This document shows, in pieces, positions 1 to 9,400 of a stretch of 64,000 nucleotides of DNA (position 1 is its first letter; the number at the start of each line of letters is the position of its first letter). Origin of the DNA: Roseateles noduli (GTDB lineage: Bacteria; Pseudomonadota; Gammaproteobacteria; Burkholderiales; Burkholderiaceae_C); the NCBI GenBank assembly GCA_002205125.1, contig NIOE01000004.1:310001-374000 (forward strand), read 5' to 3'. The position numbers and the translations under genes were made by a program. The notes under the pieces were generated by a model. The model saw only the letters and a program-made list of their open reading frames with translations, did not search any database and was not told the origin of the DNA.

Positions 1-2
1 GG

Positions 3-491
3 GAGGTCGACATCGCGCTCGGTCCCTTGCCCGATCACCCGCCGCGCGGGGAGTGCACCGTCGAGTCGCTGATGCCGATCGACATGGTGGTCGTGGTGCG
101 CAAGGGGAATGCGCTGGCGCGGTCGAAGCAGCTGGCCGACCTGGCCGAGGCGCGCTGGGTGTACACCGGTGCGACCGAAGCAACGGGGCTGGCGCGCACG
201 CTGTTCGAGACGAACGGGTTGCCGGCGCCGCCCGCTGGAGCGGTTGTCAATTCAACGCTCGGCCTGTTGTCCGTGATCGCGAGCGGCAATTGCGTCGGCC
301 TGCTGCCCCGGCAGATCGCCGCGCATCCGTTCGCCGCGCAGTTCCTGCAGGTGGTGCCGGTGAAGGAAGCACCGCTGCGGCTGACGCTGGGCGCGATGGC
401 GCGCAACGATGCGGCGGTGAAGCCGGTGGTCAGGCACTTCATGGCGCACCTGCATCGCGCGGCGTACGTCATCACGCACGGTCGCGCTTGA
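3..491 (+). CDS. LysR-family transcriptional regulator, C-terminal part (start outside window)
   Basis: The open frame runs in from the left edge and ends at TGA 489-491, giving about 162 residues. It reads VDIALGPLP at its start, followed by a beta/alpha segment typical of the second half of a LysR effector-binding domain (GLARTLFETNGLPAPP, then STLGLLSVIASGNCVGLLPRQIA). The N-terminal winged helix lies outside the window. It is followed on the same strand by ligJ, so it may be the regulator of a protocatechuate 4,5-cleavage (lig/pmd) cluster lying upstream; that role is inferred from position only. Confidence 0.8.
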   Translation, partial: EVDIALGPLPDHPPRGECTVESLMPIDMVVVVRKGNALARSKQLADLAEARWVYTGATEATGLARTLFETNGLPAPPAGAVVNSTLGLLSVIASGNCVGLLPRQIAAHPFAAQFLQVVPVKEAPLRLTLGAMARNDAAVKPVVRHFMAHLHRAAYVITHGRA

Positions 492-644
492 CGCTTCAGC
501 ACTGCCACCGCCATGCCGGAACTGAATAGCAGCTAGTCCGGGCCATAACTTGGACGACGAGGCGCGGCTCTCCACAATGCATCGCAGTCGGCCCGGCAGG
601 GCAGCGCCATTGCCACGGTCGTTCCCAGCGAACCAGAGAGCTCC

Positions 645-1673
645 ATGATCATCGACGTCCACGGTCACTACACCACCGCTCCCGCCGCGCTCGGCGCCTG
701 GCGCGACCTGCAGGTCGCGGGCCTGAAGGACCCGTCGCGGGCTCCCAAGGCGAGCGATCTGAAGATCTCCGACGACGAGCTGCGCGAATCCATCGAGACC
801 AACCAGCTCAAGAAGATGAAGGAGCGCGGCTCCGACCTCACCATCTTCAGCCCGCGCGCCAGCTTCATGGCGCACCACATCGGCGACTTCCAGACCTCCG
901 CCACCTGGGCCGCGATCTGCAACGAGCTCTGCGCCCGCGTCGCCGAGCTCTTCCCCGAACACTTCGTCGGCGCGGCCATGCTGCCGCAGAGCCCCGGCGT
1001 CGATCCGGCGAGCTGCATCCCCGAGCTGGAGAAGTGCGTCAACGACTACGGCTTCGTCGGCATCAATCTCAACCCCGACCCCTCGGGCGGCCACTGGACC
1101 AGCCCGCCGCTGACCGACCGCCACTGGTATCCGCTCTACGAGAAGATGGTCGAGCTGGACATCCCCGCGATGGTCCACGTCAGCACCAGCTGCAACGCCT
1201 GCTTCCACACCACCGGCGCGCACTACCTGAACGCGGACACCACCGCCTTCATGCAGTGCCTGACCGGCGACCTGTTCAAGGACTTCCCGACGCTGAAGTT
1301 CCTGATCCCGCACGGCGGCGGCGCGGTGCCCTACCACTGGGGCCGCTTCCGCGGACTGGCGCAGGAGCTCAAGAAGCCGCTGCTCGACGAGCATCTGCTG
1401 AACAACATCTTCTTCGACACCTGCGTCTATCACCAGCCGGGCATCGACCTGCTCACCAAGGTGATCCCGGTGAAGAACGTGCTGTTCGCGTCCGAGATGA
1501 TCGGCGCGGTGCGCGGCATCGATCCCGAGACCGGCCACTACTTCGACGACACCAAGCGCTACATCGCCGCCACGCCGCATCTCAACGACGAGGAACGCCA
1601 CCTGGTCTACGAAGGCAATGCGCGGCGCGTGTTCTCGCGGCTGGACGCGAGGCTGAAGGCGCAGGGCCGCTGA
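645..1673 (+). CDS. ligJ: 4-oxalomesaconate hydratase (LigJ-type amidohydrolase)
   Basis: Protein of 342 residues, the usual LigJ length (about 341). It begins MIIDVHGHYTTAP with the HxH metal-binding start of the amidohydrolase_2 fold. The central MVHVSTSCN and IPHGGGAVPYHWGRF segments supply further metal and substrate residues. LigJ hydrates 4-oxalomesaconate to 4-carboxy-4-hydroxy-2-oxoadipate in the protocatechuate 4,5-cleavage pathway, in the cytosol. The partial LysR gene upstream fits a catabolic cluster that continues outside the window. The ATG has an AGAGAG stretch about 6 nt upstream. Another amidohydrolase of the same superfamily (a decarboxylase such as ACMSD) is the main alternative, but the N-terminus matches LigJ better. 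Confidence 0.75.
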   Translation: MIIDVHGHYTTAPAALGAWRDLQVAGLKDPSRAPKASDLKISDDELRESIETNQLKKMKERGSDLTIFSPRASFMAHHIGDFQTSATWAAICNELCARVAELFPEHFVGAAMLPQSPGVDPASCIPELEKCVNDYGFVGINLNPDPSGGHWTSPPLTDRHWYPLYEKMVELDIPAMVHVSTSCNACFHTTGAHYLNADTTAFMQCLTGDLFKDFPTLKFLIPHGGGAVPYHWGRFRGLAQELKKPLLDEHLLNNIFFDTCVYHQPGIDLLTKVIPVKNVLFASEMIGAVRGIDPETGHYFDDTKRYIAATPHLNDEERHLVYEGNARRVFSRLDARLKAQGR

Positions 1674-1723
1674 GCGCCGTGCGGTGAGACACTCCTGGGC
1701 ACGCTTTCTGCTTCGTGCCCGGG

Positions 1724-2389
1724 ATGAGCGCCACACCTGACGACCCCACACCACCTGCTTCCACGATCGTTGCGGAGCCGCTCGCCGACCTGGCGATCCG
1801 CTCCCACACGGCCTTCGAGGACGCGCAGGCGATCTTCACCGGCACGCTGTTCGTCTCGCTGGCGCTGATCCTGTTCGCCCAGGTCGGGCTGCTGACCGGC
1901 GGCACGGCCGGCGCGGCCTTCGTGCTGCATTACGCGACCGGCATCAGCCTGGGCAAGCTGTTCTTCGTCATCAACCTGCCGTTCTACTGGTTCGCCTGGA
2001 CGCGCATGGGCCGCGAGTTCACGATCAAGACCTTCGTCTCGATCGCGCTGTTGTCGGTGCTGACGGAGTTCTCGCCGAAGCTCTTCGCCATCGACCGCAT
2101 CCACCCGGCCTACGCCGCCATCCTCGGCGGCGCGCTGCTGGGCTCGGGCTGCCTGTTCCTGGCGCGGCATCGCGCCAGCCTCGGCGGCGCGACCATCGTC
2201 TCGCTCTACCTGCAGAAGGCCAAGGGCTGGCGCGCCGGCAAGGTGCAGATGGCCATGGACTGCGCGATCGTGCTGCTCGCGCTCACCGTCGTCGACGTGG
2301 AGCGGGTGGCGTACTCGGTGCTCGCGGCCGTCGTGATGAATCTCTTCATCGCCGTCAACCACAAGCCCGGCCGCTACGCGGTGCTGTGA
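1724..2389 (+). CDS. YitT-family membrane protein
   Basis: About 221 residues, with five to six hydrophobic segments beginning near residue 35 (GTLFVSLALILFAQVGLLTGG) and a TGGTAGAAF loop typical of the YitT/DUF161 family of integral membrane proteins. Function is not established; some relatives are proposed transporters. GTG at 1715 would add three residues (MPG); ATG at 1724 was chosen because neither has a clear ribosome site. The last 16 bases overlap the 3' end of the reverse transcriptase gene on the opposite strand, so the two genes converge. Confidence 0.7.
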   Translation: MSATPDDPTPPASTIVAEPLADLAIRSHTAFEDAQAIFTGTLFVSLALILFAQVGLLTGGTAGAAFVLHYATGISLGKLFFVINLPFYWFAWTRMGREFTIKTFVSIALLSVLTEFSPKLFAIDRIHPAYAAILGGALLGSGCLFLARHRASLGGATIVSLYLQKAKGWRAGKVQMAMDCAIVLLALTVVDVERVAYSVLAAVVMNLFIAVNHKPGRYAVL

Positions 2390-4347
2390 GGGAAGAACTT
2401 CACCGCCGCGGCGATCAGCAGGATCAGGCCGATCCAGAACTCGCCCCAGCCGGTGCTGCGCGTCTTGATGCGCAGCGCGAGGTGGGCGAGGCCGCCGAAG
2501 AACACCAGCCATGAGGCGATCAGGAACGCGGCCAGCGTCATGACGCCGAATTGCCGCGCGTAGAGGCCCCAGTTGATCGGATGGCCGGCGCGCGGCGCCG
2601 CCCCCGAGGCGGCGGAGGTTGCCGCCGACCACCGCGCGGCGTTCTCCGCGGCGCGATTCGACTGCTCCTGGCGACGCTGCTGGTACTGGTCCGGCTTGGG
2701 CGCCGCGCCGCCGCGTCGTTCGGTGCGGGCCGCGTTGATCCGCTCCTGGCGTGCCGCCCTGATCTGGGCGGCGGTCTGCTGGAGCACCGGCTCGGGCCGG
2801 TCCGCCGGCTGCCACCAGGCGCCGCGTGCGAGCGTCGGGGCTTCGCCCTCCGCCGCCTTCTTGCGGAACAACGCGCCGAAGGCCGAGCGCTTCTTCGCCG
2901 AGCCGCCCGGCAGCGCCAACGCCTGCTTCAGCAACGTTGCGCCTTGCTGCCGGTCGACCATCGCGACGAAGCGTCCGTAGCCGACCAGCACCTCGCGCGT
3001 CGCCGGATGACCGTGCCAGGTCGCTGCCTCGACGCCGTCGCGCGTCGCCTTGTGCAGCGCGGCGCGCAGCTTGCGGCGTTCCTCGCGGGACACGGAAGGC
3101 TTCTCGTTGACGACGACACCCGTGACCTCCTGGCGCGAGCCCGCGCGCATCACGCGCTGCTTGTCCGGATGCGGCGTGAAGCCTTCATCGAGGAGGACAT
3201 GGCGCGCCTGGCGCAGCAGCGTGCCGACCTTGGCCGCGCCTTCGCCGGAGGCGGAGAAGGTCAGGTCATCCGCATACCGCGTGTAGGTGAAGCCCAGCTT
3301 GTCCGCCAGTCCCTGCAGCCGCCGGTCCATCTTGCGGCACAGCACGTTGGTCAACATCGGGCTGGTCGGGGCGCCCTGCGGCAGCACGCGATCGCGGCCC
3401 TTGCCGCCGACGAAGAAGCGTTCGCCGTCGACTTCCAGCTCGTCGCAGGGGTTCTCGCTGCAGAGCAGCGCGAGCATGGTCGCGACCCGCTCGTCGTAGC
3501 CCAGGCCGCGGAACACGCCCTTGATGCGCGGGAAGGTGATCGTCGGGAAGAAGTCCTGGATGTCGAGGTTGATCACCACCGCGCGGCCGGTGTGCGGCGC
3601 GGCGTTGGAGACGATGCCGCGCCCCGGCAGGAAGCCGTGCGCCGCCGCGTGGCAGGGCACCTTCGCCAGCAGCTGGTCCAGCACCCAGTACTGCGCGCGC
3701 TTGAGCCGAGGCATCGGCGCGGAGATGGTGCGCTGGCCGCCGGTCTTCTTCGGCAGCAGGAAGCGGCGGTAGTGCGTGGTGCGGGCCACCTCGCGGTGGA
3801 AGCACAGGAACTTGAGCTCGGGCAGCGTCAGGCCCATCGCGCCGGCGAGGTCCAGCGGCGTCGCGAGCGCGGGAAGTCCGTCGAGCAGCGCTCGCGGCTT
3901 CGCGCCAGGCTCGCCGGTCACGCCGGTCGCGTCGGTGGTGTGGATCGCATCGGCCGCCGGCGACTGCAGACCGCCGGACACGCCGGCCCCGAGGTAGCCG
4001 GCGTCCGTCCTGCGGGCGGCGTGCCAGCGCAGCGCGCGTTCATGGCGCCGCTGCTCGCGGGCCTGCGCGGTGGCCTCGCGGCGTGCGCGCGACTCCGCCA
4101 TGCGCTGCTCGCGCATGGCCTTCATCGCAGCTTCGGGATCGCTGTGGGTGCGCAGCGTCGCCTGCACCTCGTCGAGCGCGCGCGTGAGTTCGATCTCGCG
4201 CTCGATCAGCGCGGCCTCGATGCCGGGTTTCCCGTCGCCGGCGGGCCAGAAGCCCATTCGCTGCATCTCTTCGAGCACGACGGCGTCCTTCGAGGACGCG
4301 CGGATGCGCTCGATGATCTCGGCGCGGGTCAGGACACGGTCGCTCAT
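2374..4347 (-). CDS. Retron reverse transcriptase with C-terminal two-helix membrane extension
   Basis: Protein of 657 residues; retron RTs are usually 300-500. Visible motifs: LDIQDFFPTI (261-270), QGAPTSP (324-330), catalytic YADD (358-361), and both retron hallmarks, NAXXH as NAAPH (248-252, domain X) and VTG (408-410, domain Y). A charged, coiled-coil-like N-terminal extension fills about residues 1-160. Residues 500-595 are a basic, Q/R-rich linker, and the C-terminus has two hydrophobic helices (about 598-625 and 635-650). ATG at 4347 has GGAGG six bases upstream. It should copy the msd part of the RNA encoded directly upstream (4428-4656) into multicopy single-stranded DNA. Last gene of the minus-strand run ARM, SWIM, ncRNA, RT. 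The membrane tail could be an effector or an anchor; that is inference. Confidence 0.92.
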   Translation of the reverse strand: MSDRVLTRAEIIERIRASSKDAVVLEEMQRMGFWPAGDGKPGIEAALIEREIELTRALDEVQATLRTHSDPEAAMKAMREQRMAESRARREATAQAREQRRHERALRWHAARRTDAGYLGAGVSGGLQSPAADAIHTTDATGVTGEPGAKPRALLDGLPALATPLDLAGAMGLTLPELKFLCFHREVARTTHYRRFLLPKKTGGQRTISAPMPRLKRAQYWVLDQLLAKVPCHAAAHGFLPGRGIVSNAAPHTGRAVVINLDIQDFFPTITFPRIKGVFRGLGYDERVATMLALLCSENPCDELEVDGERFFVGGKGRDRVLPQGAPTSPMLTNVLCRKMDRRLQGLADKLGFTYTRYADDLTFSASGEGAAKVGTLLRQARHVLLDEGFTPHPDKQRVMRAGSRQEVTGVVVNEKPSVSREERRKLRAALHKATRDGVEAATWHGHPATREVLVGYGRFVAMVDRQQGATLLKQALALPGGSAKKRSAFGALFRKKAAEGEAPTLARGAWWQPADRPEPVLQQTAAQIRAARQERINAARTERRGGAAPKPDQYQQRRQEQSNRAAENAARWSAATSAASGAAPRAGHPINWGLYARQFGVMTLAAFLIASWLVFFGGLAHLALRIKTRSTGWGEFWIGLILLIAAAVKFFPHSTA

Positions 4348-4427
4348 GCGGCGCCTCCGGCTAGGAGCGCCGAGGCGGATCGCGTCAGCGGGAAAAGGTC
4401 GGGGAAGGGGAGAGGGGAGAAGAGAAG

Positions 4428-4656
4428 GAGTGCAGCGCGCTTCTCGTCGAAGAGCCTGGAAGGCTTGAGGGACGGGCGCTGTCCACTCGACGCCGCGCGC
4501 CTCCCCATCGCACGATTCGCTTCAGGGAAGCCCCATCGGAATCTGCGATGGGGAGGCTGCGCGGCACAGTGAAGACGGCGCCCGTGACGCATGGAACGGC
4601 AGGTGGCAAGGACGGCGAAACACCGCCCGGGTTGCAAGAGCCTGCGCGCTGCACTC
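4428..4656 (-). ncRNA. Retron msr-msd non-coding RNA
   Basis: The 334-nt gap between the SWIM and RT genes contains the expected retron RNA. GAGTGCAGCGCGC at 4428-4440 and its exact reverse complement at 4644-4656 form a perfect 13-nt a1/a2 pair bounding a 229-nt transcript read on the minus strand. After a1 come small hairpins, for example GGCG-GTGTTT-CGCC at 4627-4614, as expected for msr. Next comes a very long hairpin (4492-4565, listed separately), the likely msd stem. Between it and a2 is another hairpin, AGCCT-TCC-AGGCT (complement of 4453-4465), enclosed by GTCGA/TCGAC. The branching G is not pinned down. The location directly upstream of the RT is the normal retron arrangement. Confidence 0.85.
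4492..4565 (-). repeat. msd stem hairpin of the retron RNA
   Basis: Inverted repeat with arms 4492-4512 (21 nt) and 4544-4565 (22 nt), complementary throughout except for one bulged base; core arm sequence GCCTCCCCATCGCA. The 31-nt loop folds further: CGAT (4513-4516) pairs with ATCG (4535-4538) and GCTTC with GAAGC around a 3-nt loop. Such a long, nearly perfect stem inside the a1/a2 boundaries is characteristic of the reverse-transcribed msd region. Confidence 0.85.
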
Positions 4657-4681
4657 GAAAACAGTTTAACCGCAGCCGACG

Positions 4682-6427
4682 TCATGCGGCCTCCGTGTGG
4701 GTGCCAGGTGTTGCGGACGCTGCCGTTGCCGAGGTCGCCGGCGGAGGCGACGCGATCGGTGGCAATTCGGCGAGCCGCGGCTGCGCCAGCTGGCGCAGGG
4801 CCAGCATGTGGGCGCAGGGGCCGCGGCGCAGACGGTTCTGGCGGAAGAAGTTGCACTGGCAGCTGCCGTCGACGAGCTGCTGATCCGCGTTGAGGATCAG
4901 GCGGGGCGTGAAGAGCTGGTCCTTGAGCTTGACCTCGCCGTCCACGACGATGCGTGCGCCGTGCGACATGATGTCGCCCAGCTTGGCGCGCCTGTCGTGG
5001 ATCAGCGTGAGCGCGGCCGCCTCCTCGGGGCTGGCGAAGCGCAGGGTCTCCATCGGCAGCGGCTCGCGGGCGAGTTCGCGCCAGGCGTAGCGCTTGGTCG
5101 GCAGGTCGAAGACCGCGCGGCCGGCCTGCACCCACAGGCCGAGCGCTGCGTCGACGTCCGCCTTCGGCAGGCCAGTGCGCGTGGCCAGTTCGGCGGATGA
5201 GGCGATCCAGTCGCCCTGCAGCGCGCCGGCGACGGACAGCTTGGTCGCGTCGCTAACCTCGTGGCGCGGCTGCAGCAGGTCGAAGCGGCCGGCGTCGGAC
5301 CAGTCGTTGGCGGTCCAGCCCGAGAGACCCAGCGTGACGGTGATGTCGCCGATGTCCACGACCCAGAAGCTCGGCATGCCGCTGCCCAGCAGGTGGACGC
5401 GCACCCGCGTCGCGAGCGCGATCAGCCGCTCCAGCGTCAGCAGTCGACGGCGGCCCCAGACGCGGATGGTCTTCGCCTCGGTCAGCGGTGCCCCGACGAT
5501 CGCGCTGCGACGCGCGGTGAGTTCGATGTTCCAAGGCTCCAGCACCATCCGCGCCGGCCCGTTCGGCGCCAGCTCGAAGCGCAAGGACCGCGGGCCGGCG
5601 CGTTCCTTGTGCTGGCGCAGCACGGCGCAGAGGTTGTGCAGGTCCATCGGATGCAGCTCGACCACGGTGGCCGGCAGCGTCATCGCGCTGGACACCTGCA
5701 GGAAGCCGCGCACCCAGCTGTCGGGCAGGTCGATCTTCTCCTCGCGGAAGGCGGGATCGTTGCCGGTGGCGACGGTGAAGCCGGCCGGATCGACCTGCAG
5801 CCGCGTGGCCTTGTAGTCGCGGATCTTCTGGAACTCGTCGTACAGGCTGGCCGAGTAGTCGATGTTGGTCGTGCCGCAGGCCATCTCGCCGGTGCGGTCG
5901 AAGACGTCGTGCCGCACGCTGACGGCGCAGTAGGTCGACTCGTCCTGGCTGAAGGCCTCGAACAGCACCCGCTCCGGGTGCACCGTGATCACCGGGTCCA
6001 GCACGAACCAGGCGTCGCGGTTGTTCCAGAACAGCCAGCTGAAGTAGGCCGACTGCGCCTTGTAGAAGGGCTCCAGCAGCTTGATCTTGCGCTGGCGGAG
6101 CGAGCGCAGTTCGGTGTTGATCTCCTCCGAACGCTGCTTCAGGTCGACCGCCTGCGCCATGAAGCGCGCGAGCATCGACTGTTCGTTCTCGGCGAGCCAG
6201 GCGCGGTAGGCGGACTTGTCGCGGCCGCGGTAGCGCAGGTCGCTGACGACGACCGAGTGCAGCGCGGACAGCGCCTCGCGGAAGGCCAGGTGCGCATGCG
6301 AGTCTCGCCGCAGCAGGCCGTCGAAGGCGACCGGCGGCCGCAGCGTGTCCGGCGCGAAGTTGAAGGCCTGCGACGCCGAGGTGTCGTCGACGGTGGTGCT
6401 GCCGTAGTACTTGTAGCGGAACTGCAT
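4682..6427 (-). CDS. SWIM zinc-finger protein of the retron locus (WHSWIM-type)
   Basis: 581 residues from ATG 6427, five bases after the stop of the repeat-protein gene, so the two are translationally coupled. Near the C-terminus is a SWIM zinc finger, CxC then CxH (GSCQCNFFRQ, then RGPCAHMLALR), preceded by a beta-rich region. The segment around ASSAELATRTGLPKADVDAALG resembles a winged helix, which fits the winged-helix/SWIM name used for the type XIII retron accessory protein. The tail is low-complexity (Ala/Pro/Thr). SWIM domains bind nucleic acid or protein; the partner is presumably the msDNA or the repeat protein. No enzymatic motif was seen. The open frame extends above 6427 but there overlaps the neighbouring gene, so the internal ATG was used. 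Confidence 0.82.
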   Translation of the reverse strand: MQFRYKYYGSTTVDDTSASQAFNFAPDTLRPPVAFDGLLRRDSHAHLAFREALSALHSVVVSDLRYRGRDKSAYRAWLAENEQSMLARFMAQAVDLKQRSEEINTELRSLRQRKIKLLEPFYKAQSAYFSWLFWNNRDAWFVLDPVITVHPERVLFEAFSQDESTYCAVSVRHDVFDRTGEMACGTTNIDYSASLYDEFQKIRDYKATRLQVDPAGFTVATGNDPAFREEKIDLPDSWVRGFLQVSSAMTLPATVVELHPMDLHNLCAVLRQHKERAGPRSLRFELAPNGPARMVLEPWNIELTARRSAIVGAPLTEAKTIRVWGRRRLLTLERLIALATRVRVHLLGSGMPSFWVVDIGDITVTLGLSGWTANDWSDAGRFDLLQPRHEVSDATKLSVAGALQGDWIASSAELATRTGLPKADVDAALGLWVQAGRAVFDLPTKRYAWRELAREPLPMETLRFASPEEAAALTLIHDRRAKLGDIMSHGARIVVDGEVKLKDQLFTPRLILNADQQLVDGSCQCNFFRQNRLRRGPCAHMLALRQLAQPRLAELPPIASPPPATSATAASATPGTHTEAA

Positions 6428-6432
6428 CGTCG

Positions 6433-9400
6433 TCAGGCGGCGGAGGCCGGAGAAGTCGAAGGACCCGGGGAACCGGAAGGACCCGGGAGCGTCGTCGCGG
6501 CGAGCAGGGCCCCTTGCGGCCCCGCGGGCTGCTTCCAGTTCAGGAAGGGCAGCGCGATGCCGGGATGCTTCGCGGCGATGTCGCGCAGGCCGGCGATGTA
6601 CTGCGGCTTGTCGGTCAGGCTGGCGGTGACGACCTGGCGGGCGAAGATCTCGGCGACGACCGCGGCCGTGCCGGCGTCGTCCGTCTGCCCGCGCAGGAAG
6701 GCGGTGATGCGCGACTTCGCGGCGCGACCGCGATGGACCTGGCTGAGCACCGTCAGGAAGTAGGGCGTGAGCGCACGCAGCCGCCGCGCGAGCTGCGGCT
6801 TGTCGTCGGTCGGCAGCTCCAGCAGCCATTGCGTGACGAAGAGCTGCACCTGCGTGCCCGGATGCTGGCTCAGTCGCGTGAGGCAGAGCGAGGCGTCAGC
6901 CGCGCTCATGCGACGCACGAGGCGCGCACGGCCCAGCGCCTGCACCCAGGCCTTCGGATGGTCGACCCAGGCGATGAGCAGCTCGACCGCGAGCGACTCG
7001 TCCGGCAGCCGCTCGCCGAAGAGCGTGCGGGTGTAGTCGATGGCGTCGTCGAAGTCGGCGTCGGCGAGGGGGAGCAACTGCTCGGCCTGCTCGGGCGTCG
7101 GCACCGACGGCGGCGCGGGCAGTGAGAGGTCGAGCGCCTGCATCGACCAGTGGCGCACCGTCGAGTCGGGATGGCGCGCGAGCGTGGCGAGCTGCCGCAG
7201 CGAGAAGTCCGAAGGTGTCAGCGACATCAACGCCCAGGCGCCGTAACGCTGGGCGCCGGCGCTGCGTGCCTGCAGCGCGCGCCAGGTTCCGGACGGATCG
7301 CGCGCGGGCGCGGCGGGGGCCAGGTCTTGCGTCAGCCAGCGCAGCGCATCGGTGTGGGCGCCGTCGCCCGACTCGGTCTGGAACAGCGAGCGGTGCAGAC
7401 GGTCCGCCATCAGGCGGGCGAACTCGGCATCGCCGCGCGCGACGCGCAGCAACGCGGGACCCACCGCGCCGCGGATGCCGGCATGCGCGTGAGTGGCGAG
7501 ATCGCCGATCAATTCGACCTGTCCTCGCAGCACCTCGTCGGGCAGCGCGGCGAGCAGACGCACGCCGCACGCGCGACGGTCGGGATCGTCGGCGCCGATC
7601 AACTGCTTCATCAGCGCCGGCGGCAGCAGCGTGACGCCGGCCGGATGCAGCAGCAGCCAGGTGACGCCGACCTGCACGACCGGCACCGCCGGATGGTCCA
7701 GCAGCGGCAGCAGCGCGCCGAGCTGTCGCAGCACGGCCTCAGCGGCCGGCGCGGCGAGCGGGCCGGTCAGGAGTTGCTCGATCAGCGCGACGCCTTCGGT
7801 CAGGCCGGGATCTGCCGCGTCGGCGGCCAGCAGCGCGGGCGGCAGTTCGTCGAGCAGCGCCTGCGGCGTCGCCAGCAGCGCGAGGCCGTGGCCCTGCTTC
7901 CGGGCGCGTTCCTGGCCGCTGAGCAGCAACGCCACGATCAGGTCCGGGAAGCCGGCGAAGGCGCCCGGATCGCCGGCGATGTGCAGCAGCGCGAAGTCGC
8001 GCGCGGCGGGATGCGCGCTCGACGCCATCAGCTTGAGCCACTGGATCTGCTCGGCCGGCGTGCCGCGCTCGACGTGGGCGCGGGCGACGTGGAAGCCGGT
8101 TTCTGCCGTCGGCGCGTACGGGCTGCGCAGCAGCCGTTCGAGCACGGCGGGGGCCTGTCGACCCAGGAACTCGGCGTGGTCCTGCAGCGCGCGGGCGACC
8201 ACGGCGTGGACCAGCGCGCTGCGGCTCTCCATCGCCAGGCGCAGCAGCGCCTCGGGATGCGCGTCCCACATCTCGCGCAGGCCTTCGGCACGCTCGGGCA
8301 GCGCGCGCGTGACATCGATCGGCTCGCGGGTCCAGACCCGCTTCGCCCGTCCCCGATCTCCGTCGCCCTCGCCAGGGACGGGGTTGCGGCCCTTGTCCCG
8401 GTCGCCGCGGTTCGGCGCTCGCGCCAGCAGCAGCCGCGTGACCAGCAGCCAGTTCGCGCCGGCCGGGTAGTGGCGCATGACCGTCGCCCAGCGACGGTCG
8501 ACGTACTCGGAACGATGCTCGACGGCGGCGGCGGGGACTTCGTCGTCACGCAGGCCGAGCAGCAGCTCGACGGCAAGTTCGGGCGCATGCGGATGCGCGA
8601 TCGCGGCGAGCCGGCGCACGCTGCGCAGGCCGCGCAGCCGCAGGTACTCGCGCGTCAGGCGTCCGTAGGCGCGGGCCGGCTTGCGCTTGCTGCCGTTGAC
8701 CCGGACGATGGTCTCGCCGGTCATCGGGTTCACGTAGTGGCGCAGCGTCTGCGCGCCCTGACGTTGGCGGGTGTTCTCGAAGCGCGCATGCAGCGCGGCG
8801 ACGACCTCCGCATCGCGGCGCAGCTCGGCGGCCTTGTAGACGTAGCGCATCGCCTGGAAGGCTTCCGCCTGCACCGGCAGGGCGCGCAGCAGCGACAGCA
8901 CCCGTTCGCGCACCGCAGGCCGGGCGAGCGCGATGTCGTACCAGTCCTGCATCAGGTCGGGCCAGTCGAGGCGCCGGGCGTCGAGCGGCTCCAGCAGGGC
9001 GACGACCAGCTCGGGGCCGTCGAGTTCCAGCGCGAGCTCCGCCGACCATTGGCTGGCCAGCAGCTCGGCGTGCGCGGCGAGGTCCTCCGGCGGCAGCAGC
9101 ATCAGCCGCGCCTGGTGGGCGAATCGTTTCGTCGCGGGGCTGCGTCCGCGCTCGGCCAGGATGCGCATGGCCTCGGCCGCGCCGGGATCGCCGAGGCGGC
9201 CGATCGCTGCTGCGAGGCACAGGTCCAGCAGGTCGCTGCCACTCTCAAGCAGTTCGACGAGGCGAGGCACCAGACCGCGCAGCGCACGTTGCGCGGCGGG
9301 ATCGGCCTCGGTGCGATCGCTGCATTCGGCGACGCGCCACGCGGAGCGGGTCTGACGGTCGGCGGATTCGAGTTTCCAGCGCGCGGGTGCGAAGCGCGCG

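Noticed and set aside
4488-4570. Long hairpin as a plain transcription terminator
   Set aside because: There is no T-run, the loop is structured, and it sits inside a perfect a1/a2 repeat upstream of a retron RT.
2551-4572. 673-residue plus-strand frame opposite the RT gene
   Set aside because: Shadow of the RT gene; the RT motifs are on the minus strand.
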